In this document: in pieces, positions 16,969 to 25,784 of the stretch
How positions within the stretch are numbered: position 1 is the first letter of the stretch
Layout of the letters: each line of letters begins with the position of its first letter
Assembly (NCBI RefSeq): GCF_003259435.1
Contig: NZ_QLMA01000001.1
Span: forward strand, 124,001 to 188,000
Length of the DNA stretch: 64,000 bases
Origin: Chitinophaga dinghuensis
GTDB lineage: Bacteria; Bacteroidota; Bacteroidia; Chitinophagales; Chitinophagaceae
Direction: 5' to 3'
Notes under the pieces: model-generated
The model's input: only the letters and a program-made list of their open reading frames with translations
Told to the model about the DNA's origin: nothing
Database searches by the model: none
Made by a program: the position numbers and the translations under genes

Positions 16969-18843
16969 ATGAAATATCTGAAACAACTAATACTGAGTGT
17001 AGGCGTAGGCGTTATCGCTGCGCCTGCCATGGCACAAGTGAAAGGAGATGATGACGGCGTGTTGAGCCAGAAGGCTGCATCCCGCGATCAGCAAGCGATT
17101 GATAAAGCGGTGAACGGCTGGTGGAAAACATCCATGAAGGCGCATGACAGTCGCATTGAATGGTGGAGGGAAGCCCGCTTCGGCTGCTTTATTCACTGGG
17201 GCGTATACTCAGCAGCAGGCGGAGAATGGAAAGGAAAGAAAGTAGGCGGCTATGCAGAACACCTGATGAGAAAAGAAAAGATCCGCAGAGGCGAATATGA
17301 TTCCCTGCTGATCCGCACTTTCAATCCAGTGGATTTTAACGCAGATGCCTGGGTGAAAATGATTAAGGCTGCCGGAATGCGTTATCTTGTTATCACTGCC
17401 AAACACCATGACGGCGTAGCAATGTATCCTACTGCCATCGGTGAATATAGTATTAAGAACTCCGCTTTTCATCAGGACCCGATGGCAGAATTAGCGGCAG
17501 CCTGTAAGAAATATGGTATTCGCTTTGGCTTCTATTATTCCCATGCATTTGACTGGGAACATCCGGATGCGCCGGGTAACGACTGGGATTACGATAACCC
17601 TGGCGGAGATAAAGACTTGCATGGAGGCCGCAACTGGTTTGATGTACACCCGGAACTGCTGCCTAAAGCAGTGAAATATGTAGATGAAAAGGCCATTCCA
17701 CAGATAAAAGAACTCATTGCCAAATATCATCCGGATATTCTCTGGTTTGATACCCCGCATAAACTGCCGCTGAGCGAGAATATCCGCATCCTGGAAGCGA
17801 TTCGCTCTGTGGATAACAATGTAGTAGTGAATGGCCGACTGGCACGCAGCAATGATTATTCCTTTGGCGATTATATCAATACTTCTGACCGTCCTGCGGA
17901 ATTCTATCCTGTAACTGGCGATTGGGAAGCAATTCCTACTACCAACGAATCCTATGGCTATTCCAAATTTGATGATAGCCATAAACCAGTTTCATTTTTC
18001 ATTCGATTACTGGCAAAAGCGGCCGACAGAGGAGGAAACTTATTAATGAATATTGGGCCTGAAGGCAATGGTGTAATAGATCCGAGAGACACGGTTATAC
18101 TACATGGCATTGGTTCCTGGATGCAACGATATGGAAACAGTATTTATGGCACATCAGCATCACCATTGCCCATTCAGCCCTGGGGAGAAGTCACACAGAA
18201 AGACAATAAACTGTTCCTGCATGTTTTCTCCTGGCCTAAAAATGGCGTTCTCACAGTAGGAGGACTTACAGGCAAAGTGAAAAAAGCCTACCTGATGAAT
18301 ACGACCACTGCACTCAAAACAGCTGTGGTGAATCGTACAGACGTTAACGTTATACTGCCTAAATCGCCCCCAGATACTATCAATAGCGTAGTGGTGGTGG
18401 AAATGATGCCAGGCGCTGTAAGTACCGCCAATTTGCCGAGAGAGCTGGATGCAGAAGGTATTATGAATCGCTTACTGGCATATGATGCAGATCAGACTGG
18501 AAAAGGATTTTCAAGAGGGGATGGGAAGACAGCCAGCTATTGGGTGGCAGGCATCGCTCGCCAGGATCAGGTGCTGAGCTGGAAAGTGAAGGTGGTGAAA
18601 AAGACGACTTTCAGCCTTTCTGCAAAATACCTGAGCGATCTTGCTGGGCAACAATACACGGTGAAAGTTGGTGAGCAGCAACTGACAGGTACGGTACCCA
18701 CTCAGAAGGGTAATATCAATGAATCGCTGGGTAAAGTAACCCTGGCTCCGGGAGAGTATGTTGTCTCCCTACAACCAGCATCCAATAACACAAAAGAACT
18801 GATGAAATTATTTGAACTGCAGTTGACAGCAGTATCTAAATAA
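16969..18843 (+). CDS. GH29 alpha-L-fucosidase with C-terminal beta modules
   Basis: 624 residues, signal peptide ending PAMAQ. The barrel shows FGCFIHWGVYS (about 71-81), TAKHHDGVAMYP (143-154, with Asp in place of the more usual Glu of KHHEG), GFYYSHAFDWEHPD and DILWFDTPHK with Asp261 as expected nucleophile. GDWEAIPTTNESYGY replaces the common SWGY motif by SYGY. LLMNIGPEGNG closes the barrel. Residues about 490-624 form an extra beta-sandwich (ASYWVAGIARQDQVLSWKV). It is the most divergent of the three GH29 proteins here, so substrate preference may differ. Third gene of the operon, 23 bases before the next. Confidence 0.92.
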   Translation: MKYLKQLILSVGVGVIAAPAMAQVKGDDDGVLSQKAASRDQQAIDKAVNGWWKTSMKAHDSRIEWWREARFGCFIHWGVYSAAGGEWKGKKVGGYAEHLMRKEKIRRGEYDSLLIRTFNPVDFNADAWVKMIKAAGMRYLVITAKHHDGVAMYPTAIGEYSIKNSAFHQDPMAELAAACKKYGIRFGFYYSHAFDWEHPDAPGNDWDYDNPGGDKDLHGGRNWFDVHPELLPKAVKYVDEKAIPQIKELIAKYHPDILWFDTPHKLPLSENIRILEAIRSVDNNVVVNGRLARSNDYSFGDYINTSDRPAEFYPVTGDWEAIPTTNESYGYSKFDDSHKPVSFFIRLLAKAADRGGNLLMNIGPEGNGVIDPRDTVILHGIGSWMQRYGNSIYGTSASPLPIQPWGEVTQKDNKLFLHVFSWPKNGVLTVGGLTGKVKKAYLMNTTTALKTAVVNRTDVNVILPKSPPDTINSVVVVEMMPGAVSTANLPRELDAEGIMNRLLAYDADQTGKGFSRGDGKTASYWVAGIARQDQVLSWKVKVVKKTTFSLSAKYLSDLAGQQYTVKVGEQQLTGTVPTQKGNINESLGKVTLAPGEYVVSLQPASNNTKELMKLFELQLTAVSK

Positions 18844-18866
18844 AATCGTCCTTAATAAATTTCACG

Positions 18867-20657
18867 ATGAAGAAACCATTTTTCTATCTGCTAGGTAGTG
18901 CCATGCTGATGGGTCTTTCGGCCATGGCGGGCGTATCAGATCAGTTTATACAATCGCTCAAAAACAGCCAGGGTGTTGTTTACCAGGCGAATGGGGCGGT
19001 GGCGCCAGCCTCTGTTAAGTTATTCAGAACCTGGAATAATGAAGTTTGCAATATTCGTATAGTCAATACCGGTAGTACTTCTATCCGACTGAAAGAAGTA
19101 GTTCTCGGTAGCGTGGCGAAAGTATTGCCTGGTAGTACGCCTTTCTATGCGGAAGGTTTCCAGATGTTGTCCCAGACAGCCGGCACCTTGGAGAAGCCCG
19201 AGAACCTGGGCAACTACACCGATGCGGGGCATTACCGTATTCCTCAGCCAGATGGTTATCTCGCAGTATATAACCTGCTTCGTCTTTATCCATCGGCAGA
19301 TGCGGAGTTATTACTGGGATACACCAGCAGTAAACGTTGGGTAGGTAAATTTTATATTTCGAAAGATACGATCAAACTAGCCGAAGACCTGGAAAACATG
19401 GAATTGGCTCCGGGCAAGGAGTTTCAGCTGGAAGAACTGATGGTCGCTAAAGGAAAAGATGGTAATCAGTTGCTGGATAAATTCGCAGGCAGGATTCAGA
19501 AAAATCATCCGCGCTTGGAATTTAAAGCTCCTCCGGATGGATGGTGCTCCTGGTATTGCTTCGGTCCGAAAGTGACAGCAAAAAATGTATACGATAACCT
19601 GGATTATATCAAAGCGAACGCGCCGGTGCTGAAATACATTCAGCTGGATGATGGCTACCAGCCTCATATGGGCGACTGGCTGGCCGTAGGGAATTCCTTT
19701 GGAGGCAATGTGCAGCAGGTACTGCATACCATCAAAGAGAAAGGCTTTGAGCCAGCTATCTGGGTGGCTCCTTTTATCTGTGATAGTAACTCCGCCGTTT
19801 TCAAAGAACATCCTGAGTGGCTGGTGAAAGACAGTACTGGTCAGCCTTTGCGTAGTGATAAAGTTACTTTCGGCGGATGGCGCTGGAAGCCTTGGTATGT
19901 ACTGGATGGAACAAATCCTGCTGTACAAAAGCATCTGACGGAAGTATTCACTGTTATGCGTCAGCAATGGGGTGTTACCTACTTCAAACTGGATGCGAAT
20001 TTCTGGGGCGCAATTCACGGCGGTGTGTACTTTGATAAAAATGCTACCCGTGTAGAAGCCTATCGCAGAGGAATGGAAGCCATTATTAAAGGAACGGGCA
20101 ATGCATTCCTGTTGGGATGTAATCATCCGATCTGGCCTTCACTGGGGCTGGTACATGGTAGTCGCAGTTCCATGGATATCAAGCGTAAATGGGAAGTGTT
20201 TGAAAGATCCGGTAGAGAAAACCTTTATCGCTCCTGGCAGAATGGACGTCTGTGGTGGAATGATCCGGATTGCCTGGTGCTGACCGGCGATATGCCTGAT
20301 AATGAATATCAGTTCCATGCAGCGTTGTTATATGCTACCGGCGGTATGCTCCTCAGTGGTGATGACCTGACCGTTATTTCTCCGGAAAGACTGAATATGC
20401 TGCGCAAGGCGGCTCCGCCAACCGGCAAAGCTGCTGCATTTGAGAATACAAAGTTCGAAGTAGGCCGTGTGAAAGCTGGAAATGAACAAAGAGTAATCCT
20501 GCTCAACTGGGATGCATCTCCCAAAAAACTTTCTGTAAAACTGGATAAACCAACAGAGGTGTTTGACTACTGGACAGGGAAAAGTCTGGGTAAATTCACC
20601 GGTACTTACAGTACAGAACTAACAGGTCATGACGGTAAAGTGCTTACATTCAAATAA
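18867..20657 (+). CDS. Clan GH-D alpha-galactosidase-like glycoside hydrolase
   Basis: 596 residues with a signal peptide ending SAMAG. An N-terminal beta-sandwich (about 30-215) precedes a TIM barrel typical of the melibiase superfamily (GH27/GH36): PDGWCSWYCFG (about 223-233), YIQLDDGYQPHMGDW (257-271), IWVAPFICD, then YFKLDANFWG with Asp376 as expected nucleophile and LWWNDPDCLVL (Asp466/Asp468) as acid/base region. A short C-terminal beta domain closes it. The enzyme should release alpha-linked D-galactose or a related sugar; the exact family number is uncertain. Fourth gene of the operon, directly abutting the next. Confidence 0.88.
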   Translation: MKKPFFYLLGSAMLMGLSAMAGVSDQFIQSLKNSQGVVYQANGAVAPASVKLFRTWNNEVCNIRIVNTGSTSIRLKEVVLGSVAKVLPGSTPFYAEGFQMLSQTAGTLEKPENLGNYTDAGHYRIPQPDGYLAVYNLLRLYPSADAELLLGYTSSKRWVGKFYISKDTIKLAEDLENMELAPGKEFQLEELMVAKGKDGNQLLDKFAGRIQKNHPRLEFKAPPDGWCSWYCFGPKVTAKNVYDNLDYIKANAPVLKYIQLDDGYQPHMGDWLAVGNSFGGNVQQVLHTIKEKGFEPAIWVAPFICDSNSAVFKEHPEWLVKDSTGQPLRSDKVTFGGWRWKPWYVLDGTNPAVQKHLTEVFTVMRQQWGVTYFKLDANFWGAIHGGVYFDKNATRVEAYRRGMEAIIKGTGNAFLLGCNHPIWPSLGLVHGSRSSMDIKRKWEVFERSGRENLYRSWQNGRLWWNDPDCLVLTGDMPDNEYQFHAALLYATGGMLLSGDDLTVISPERLNMLRKAAPPTGKAAAFENTKFEVGRVKAGNEQRVILLNWDASPKKLSVKLDKPTEVFDYWTGKSLGKFTGTYSTELTGHDGKVLTFK

Positions 20658-20663
20658 TTGCAA

Positions 20664-21824
20664 ATGATCCGGAATATTTTCCTTTTACTCCTGATAATGA
20701 TGACACTGGGAGCCAGCGCACAAAAGCGCTGGCGGGACCAGGTGATAAATGACATGCGGCCGGCTATTCTGGAAAGGGCGGCATGGGCTGCTAAGCAGGA
20801 ACCTGAAACGATTACTGCGTTTAGGTGTGACCGTAGTGCGGGCGGTATGCACGACTTCTACTCTGAAGGTGATTACTGGTGGCCGAATCCGGTGAGTGTG
20901 GATAGTCCTTACATTCAGAAGGATGGACAAAGTAATCCGGATAATTTCGTGGCGCATCGTCAGGCGATGATTCGGTTTAGCCGGATCATGGGTGCGCTGG
21001 CAGCGGGATACATGGCCAGTCAGGATAAGACTTACCTGGAAAAAGCATTGTTACATGCGAAAGCCTGGTTTGCAGATCCTGCTACCATGATGCATCCAAA
21101 TTTACAGTTTGCCCAGGCCATCAAAGGACGTGCAACAGGCAGAGGTATCGGGATTATTGATACTATCCAGTTGATGGAAGTAGTGCAGGCATTGAAAATT
21201 ATGGAGAAGGCAGGCATTATTCCTGCTGCTGATTTGGTGGCTATCCGTTCCTGGTTTGAGCAATATTTACAATGGCTGACTACCCATCCTTATGGAAAAG
21301 AGGAGATGAAGGCAGCGAACAATCACGGTACCTGTTGGGTGATGCAGGTAGCGGTATTTGCTTCTTTTACTCATAATGATAGTCTGCTGACTTTCTGTAC
21401 GGACAGATATAAGAATGTGTTGCTGCCGTCGCAGATGGCTGTGGATGGGAGTTTCCCGCTGGAGTTGAAGCGTACTAAACCTTACGGCTACTCGTTATTT
21501 AATCTGGATGCGATGAGTACTATTTGTCAGGTACTGAGTAAGCCAGGAGATAATCTGTGGGCTTATACTGCAGAAAAGACTAAAATGATCTCCAAGGGTA
21601 TTTCCTGGATGTATCCTTTTGTGAAGGATAAGAACAACTGGCCTTTTGCGCATGATATTATGTATTGGGAGAACTGGCCGGTAGCGCAGCCTTTCCTGAT
21701 ATTTGGTGCAGCGGCATATAATAAAAAAGAGTATTATCAAACCTGGTTAAGACTGGATCATGATCCGCAGGTAGAAGAGGTGTTGAGGAACCTACCAGTT
21801 AGGAATCCTTTAATCTGGCTATAG
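20664..21824 (+). CDS. Alginate_lyase-fold secreted enzyme (PL5/PL38-like)
   Basis: 386 residues from the ATG at 20664; a TTG at 20658 abutting the previous stop would add two residues. Signal peptide ends LGASAQ. The sequence matches the (alpha/alpha) Alginate_lyase Pfam family: WWPNPVSVDSPYIQKDGQSN, GRATGRGIGIIDT, AANNHGTCWVMQ (the Asn-Asn-His-Gly-Thr motif) and YGYSLFNLDAM. Characterised relatives cut uronic-acid polymers (alginate, glucuronan) by beta-elimination, so a glucuronate- or mannuronate-containing backbone is a reasonable inference. A Cys follows Thr where a Trp is common. Last gene of the five-gene operon and followed by a very strong terminator. Confidence 0.85.
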   Translation: MIRNIFLLLLIMMTLGASAQKRWRDQVINDMRPAILERAAWAAKQEPETITAFRCDRSAGGMHDFYSEGDYWWPNPVSVDSPYIQKDGQSNPDNFVAHRQAMIRFSRIMGALAAGYMASQDKTYLEKALLHAKAWFADPATMMHPNLQFAQAIKGRATGRGIGIIDTIQLMEVVQALKIMEKAGIIPAADLVAIRSWFEQYLQWLTTHPYGKEEMKAANNHGTCWVMQVAVFASFTHNDSLLTFCTDRYKNVLLPSQMAVDGSFPLELKRTKPYGYSLFNLDAMSTICQVLSKPGDNLWAYTAEKTKMISKGISWMYPFVKDKNNWPFAHDIMYWENWPVAQPFLIFGAAAYNKKEYYQTWLRLDHDPQVEEVLRNLPVRNPLIWL

Positions 21825-21831
21825 AAAAGAC

Positions 21832-21881
21832 AAAAAAGCGGGGATTTTTTCAAAAAAACGAAAAAATCCCCGCTTTTTTTT
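21832..21881 (+). terminator. Very strong terminator closing the GH2-GH95 operon
   Basis: A 20-bp perfect stem (AAAAAAGCGGGGATTTTTTC and its complement) with an eight-base loop, then Ts. It would also work on the other strand. Confidence 0.95.
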
Positions 21882-21973
21882 GCCCCAAATTTCCAAAACG
21901 TTAAATCTGCCGACTGAAGTATTATCAACAATAATAATGCGTATATTTAAAGTCTATGCAAAAACTTTAGAGT

Positions 21974-22207
21974 ATGAGTTGGATGGATGACCTCTATGTG
22001 ATTTACCAGAAGCTGGATGCCAACAGCTGTCAGGAGGTAAAAAAAGAAATCATAAAAGCACAGTTAAATGGTTGCAGTGATGGTACCATATATTTTCTGG
22101 TATTGCAACAGCTGGTGCGTATTAAGCGCGAGAAAGCGCCTGTATATGAGTTGATCAGTGGGGAAGTGGAGCGTATTATACATGCTGGTAGCAGTTATGT
22201 GCACTAG
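21974..22207 (+). CDS. Small hypothetical protein, 77 residues
   Basis: 77 residues, acidic to neutral, helical by appearance (MDDLYVIYQKLDANSCQEVK, IIKAQLNGCSDGTIYFLVLQQ). No signal peptide, membrane segment or known domain. It has its own upstream region after the terminator, with a TATATTTA box about 20 bases before the start. Its stop TAG shares the CTAG at 22204-22207 with the stop of the convergent sigma-like gene. Even codon use makes it a plausible gene; no function is proposed. Confidence 0.6.
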   Translation: MSWMDDLYVIYQKLDANSCQEVKKEIIKAQLNGCSDGTIYFLVLQQLVRIKREKAPVYELISGEVERIIHAGSSYVH

Positions 22208-23505
22208 CCTTTTAGTTCCTCAATCAGTTTCTGTACTTTAATATAATTAGGAGCACCTTCCGGGATCTGCACGAGCCAGTCCAGGCATTCCTGTTTATGG
22301 CCTTCTTTCAGGTAACTTAATGCGATGTAGAAAGCTGCCTCGTAGCGGATTTTATTGTCGCCATTATAAACCATGAGGAGGTCTTTTCTGGCTGCTTCTA
22401 TCTGGTTGAGATCTACAAGGCATACGCCCCGGAAGTAGCGGGCATAAATATTTTCCGGATTTTTTTCCAGTACGGCATTGAGGTGTTGCAGGGCATCGCT
22501 GAAGTGTCCGCGGTTAAACTCTGCCATGATATCTTGTGGCAGGTCTAGCGAATCGTTGCCGAACGCCTGCATTTCCGTAGAAGAGAACTGGCTGTAGATA
22601 TTTTTTCGCCATGGGCTGATATACAGCATGGTGGCAAGTCCTATTGCCAGAATGGCTACACCGATGATATAATTACGTATAGGCGTTACCGAAGTATCTT
22701 TAGAGGAGAACCAGGCGTTGCGATGTGCATATAACTGATGTTGTAATTCATCGCGGTCGGTATCCGTACAGATGCGTTGTGCCAGCAGTTTCCGAATCAG
22801 GTCGAAGCGTTTGACCTGGCTACTGAGGGTGATATTGGTGCGTAGTTTATCGGCGTATGCTTTTTTATCGGCTTCATTCATGAAGTTGCTGAGGTAGGCA
22901 TCAGCATTACCTATTTCTGTTTCGCTGGGGGCATCAGAAGTTTTCAGTGCCCCGTCTATGTTGCGGAACAGTCGGTGAAAGCAATCGGCTCTTCTGGCGG
23001 GCAGTTCTGCTACAGGTATTTTTAGTTCAGCGGCAATATCTGACTGGAGGCAGTCTGTCAGTGCCCATTTGATGACCTCTTTACAACTATCGTCTAGTTG
23101 GAGGTATTGATGATAGGCCATTCTTCTTTTTTCTCCTTCCTTGAGCACATCTTCCAGGTCAATCATGTCTTCTCTTCCAAGGGTGGCCGTTTCATCGGCT
23201 TCCAGGCCTGGAATACGCTGACCTCTCCTTTCTACTTCTTTTTCCCAGACACGTTTACTGAGCAGGATAAGAAAAGCATCGAAGGAAGATACCTGGAGTG
23301 GATGACGTCTGACGTAGAAATAAATATCCAGCAATACTTCTTCAAATATATGAGCGGCATCCCTTACAGAGCCTCCTTTCTGCTGGATAAAACGCTGAGC
23401 TTTGACCGCAAATTTCTGGTAGATACTATTGATAACATCCGGGTTATGATGTAATAGTCCGTCGATATAATCCTGTTCATTATCAGACAGTGATTCAGGT
23501 GTCAT
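22204..23505 (-). CDS. Sigma-factor-like domain fused to TM helix and TPR
   Basis: 433 residues. The first about 185 resemble an ECF-type sigma factor: region-2-like helices (SIYQKFAVKAQRFIQQKGG, DAAHIFEEVLLDIYFYVRRH), then a helix-turn-helix-like segment (ALTDCLQSDIAAELKIPVAEL). Residues about 278-296 (YIIGVAILAIGLATMLYIS) are a single membrane helix, and about 325-430 hold TPR-like helices (GHFSDALQHLNAVLEKNPEN). A sigma-like domain tethered to the membrane with a C-terminal TPR domain is unusual. It may sense an envelope partner or act as an anti-sigma-like decoy. It is transcribed divergently from a FecR-type gene 184 bases away, the usual place of the partner sigma gene. Whether it still binds RNA polymerase is unknown. 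Confidence 0.65.
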   Translation of the reverse strand: MTPESLSDNEQDYIDGLLHHNPDVINSIYQKFAVKAQRFIQQKGGSVRDAAHIFEEVLLDIYFYVRRHPLQVSSFDAFLILLSKRVWEKEVERRGQRIPGLEADETATLGREDMIDLEDVLKEGEKRRMAYHQYLQLDDSCKEVIKWALTDCLQSDIAAELKIPVAELPARRADCFHRLFRNIDGALKTSDAPSETEIGNADAYLSNFMNEADKKAYADKLRTNITLSSQVKRFDLIRKLLAQRICTDTDRDELQHQLYAHRNAWFSSKDTSVTPIRNYIIGVAILAIGLATMLYISPWRKNIYSQFSSTEMQAFGNDSLDLPQDIMAEFNRGHFSDALQHLNAVLEKNPENIYARYFRGVCLVDLNQIEAARKDLLMVYNGDNKIRYEAAFYIALSYLKEGHKQECLDWLVQIPEGAPNYIKVQKLIEELKG

Positions 23506-23689
23506 ACGCTGGGGGATTTTGCCTGTTCTCTTACTAATTTATTAAACCTTCCACAGCTGACCTAATAATTTTATTCTGTCAGTCACATACGGATTTTTAC
23601 TATATTTACTGCCGCATTATAATGCAGTTATAGGACAGAGACTTCAGAGAGAGTATTCTCCCTTGTCTTGCACAGGAAGGAATGAAATT

Positions 23690-24616
23690 ATGTACCAGCC
23701 GACTACAGACACTACTGATCTGATTGTTCGATTTATCAATGCACCTCATGATCCACAGTTACAGGATCAGATAGCCGAGTTGAGAAACAAGGGTCCGGAA
23801 CAGGCTGCTTACCTGGAAAATTTACTAAAGCACTGGTTGGAGGACGACCTGCAGCCACTGCCTGTGACCAGGCGACAACCGAATACGCCGCGTCTTCTGA
23901 AATGGTGTCTGCTGATTTTGTTATTGATTGCCGTCATTATTGTCGGTTATATTTTTTTTTCCAGGCAGCCACTGGTAATAAATAAAAACCGCACCGGATA
24001 TATCGATTCCTTGTTACTGAAAGATGGTACCAAGGCCATAATGAATGGGAATGCAGAAATAGCCTATCCGCAACGCTTTGATAAAGGCGGAAGGAAGATC
24101 TATATGTACGGGGGAGAAGTATTTTTTGATATCCCCAAGGTATCCGGAGAGGAGATGCAATTGAAAATAGGCAAAGAAGTGACGCTATCAACCGAAATGG
24201 CGTCTTTTAACGTGCGTATGGACGGACGCAGTGTAGCCGTATACGTGATAAATGGCAAAGTGAAGATGCGCAGTTCTGGATATGATGATCTGCTCCTTAC
24301 CCCGGGATTACAGGGAAGTTTAACGGAACAAGAAGGGTTACAGCAAAGCGTGATGCGTAGTGATGGCGCATTGGCCTGGAAAACTGGCCGTCTCCACTTT
24401 AATAATGTGCCATTGAAAGAAGTACTGGAAGTAGTCAGAAATTACTATGACATCCAGGTAGAAGTACCGCCATCTGCCAGAGAGGCCTTGAAAAGATCGG
24501 TGACCGCCAACTTCGATGCAGAAGGGGCGGAGAAGGTATTGGAAGTAGTCAGTAAAAAAATTGGTGTATTTATTACGAAAGATAAGGAAGGAAGATATTA
24601 TCTTACGCTGAAGTAA
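23690..24616 (+). CDS. FecR-family anti-sigma factor, DUF4974 C-terminus
   Basis: 308 residues from ATG at 23690, chosen because AGGAAGGA lies just upstream; a TTG at 23663 would add nine residues. Cytoplasmic N-terminus about 1-68, membrane helix about 70-90, then the FecR beta domain (NRTGYIDSLLLKDGTKAIMN, GGEVFFDIPKV, ASFNVRMDG, AVYVINGKVKM) and a C-terminal DUF4974/secretin-like module (VPLKEVLEVVRNYYDIQVEV). FecR proteins hold ECF sigma factors inactive and relay signals from a TonB-dependent receptor, but no receptor or ordinary sigma gene lies next to it here. The divergent sigma-TM-TPR gene is the likely partner. It leads an operon with the phosphatase-superfamily and GH2 genes. Confidence 0.9.
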   Translation: MYQPTTDTTDLIVRFINAPHDPQLQDQIAELRNKGPEQAAYLENLLKHWLEDDLQPLPVTRRQPNTPRLLKWCLLILLLIAVIIVGYIFFSRQPLVINKNRTGYIDSLLLKDGTKAIMNGNAEIAYPQRFDKGGRKIYMYGGEVFFDIPKVSGEEMQLKIGKEVTLSTEMASFNVRMDGRSVAVYVINGKVKMRSSGYDDLLLTPGLQGSLTEQEGLQQSVMRSDGALAWKTGRLHFNNVPLKEVLEVVRNYYDIQVEVPPSAREALKRSVTANFDAEGAEKVLEVVSKKIGVFITKDKEGRYYLTLK

Positions 24617-24645
24617 GCGGCCTTGCCGCATTAATGCTGGTGAAC

Positions 24646-25740
24646 ATGAAAAAAAATCTTTCTCTGATGGTGGCCATCCTTCTGGCTGCCACTACTGCTT
24701 TTGCACAAAAAAGTACAAAAACGCAACATATCGTCTATATCTCCATTGATGGTTATCGTTGGAAAGAGTTATTCCGTGGCCCGGAATGGGAGCTGCTGGT
24801 GGATAAAAAGTACAACGCTGCCGATTCCGCCCATCAGGTGAAAGCCTATTGGGCCAATACTGCCCAGGAGAGAAGAGCCAAACTGATGCCTTTCACCTGG
24901 AATTATATTGCCAGGAATGGTCAGTTATATGGAAACCGGGATTCCGGTAACCTGGTAAATGTGCGTAACCCATACTGGATATCCTACCCTGGACGTAGTG
25001 AAAGCATTACTGGCTTTGCAGATCCGGCAGTAAAATCAAATGGCCATCCAGACAATCAGAATGATAATGTCTTTGAGTTTCTGAACAAACAGAAAGGATT
25101 CCAGGGTAAGATAGTCACCTTTGCCTCATGGGATGCAGTAGCACGCATTGTAAACCGCAACCGCAATGGCATGTTGGTGAATATTCCGGGAGAGGATGTT
25201 ACCGGTAAAAATCTTTCTGCCGCTCAAATACTCGCCAACGAAGTACAACACCTGGCCCCTCCAGTATTTGGCGCCGGAGAGCGACTGGATGTGAATACCT
25301 ATGAGATAGCTAAAGCCTATATTCAGGCACAGCACCCGAGAGTAGTGTACCTCGACCTGGCCGATACGGATGAATATGGCCATGACGGACAATATGATAA
25401 ATACCTGAGCGCCATTCATAGTGTAGATGCCATGATTGGTAACCTCTGGAATGATATGCAGAAAGACCCGTTCTACAAAGATAAAACCACCTTCATCATC
25501 ATTCCGGACCATGGCCGTGGCGATGGCGATCAATGGACAGATCACTACTCCAATGTGCCCAATTGCAACAATACCTGGATGATGGTGCTGGGCCCTGATA
25601 CCCCGTCTACCGGTGAAGTATCTACGAAAACGCAGATCTGGCACGACCAGTTTGCACAAACCCTCGCGAATCTGCTGGGCTATCAATATAGCAGCCAACA
25701 ACATTCCGTCGGCAACGCCGTTAAATCTGTATTCAAATAG
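24646..25740 (+). CDS. Secreted alkaline-phosphatase-superfamily phosphodiesterase/sulfatase-like enzyme
   Basis: 364 residues from ATG at 24646 (MKKNLSLM, giving a good signal peptide ending AFAQ); an upstream ATG at 24634 would add four residues. Superfamily metal-site motifs: ISIDGYRW (first Asp), YPGRSESI (Ser in the nucleophile position), DLADTDEYGHDGQYD (Asp/His), and IIPDHGRGDGDQWTDH (Asp-His, then His). This is the binuclear-metal phosphodiesterase/phosphatase core; sulfatase activity is less likely because the CxPxR/SxPxR signature is absent. Cleavage of a phosphate group or phosphodiester in the envelope is inferred. It starts 29 bases after the FecR gene and precedes a GH2 gene by 44 bases. 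Confidence 0.8.
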   Translation: MKKNLSLMVAILLAATTAFAQKSTKTQHIVYISIDGYRWKELFRGPEWELLVDKKYNAADSAHQVKAYWANTAQERRAKLMPFTWNYIARNGQLYGNRDSGNLVNVRNPYWISYPGRSESITGFADPAVKSNGHPDNQNDNVFEFLNKQKGFQGKIVTFASWDAVARIVNRNRNGMLVNIPGEDVTGKNLSAAQILANEVQHLAPPVFGAGERLDVNTYEIAKAYIQAQHPRVVYLDLADTDEYGHDGQYDKYLSAIHSVDAMIGNLWNDMQKDPFYKDKTTFIIIPDHGRGDGDQWTDHYSNVPNCNNTWMMVLGPDTPSTGEVSTKTQIWHDQFAQTLANLLGYQYSSQQHSVGNAVKSVFK

Positions 25741-25784
25741 TCATTCTTTACACGTAATACTAGAAGCAAACCTTTGCTTACACC

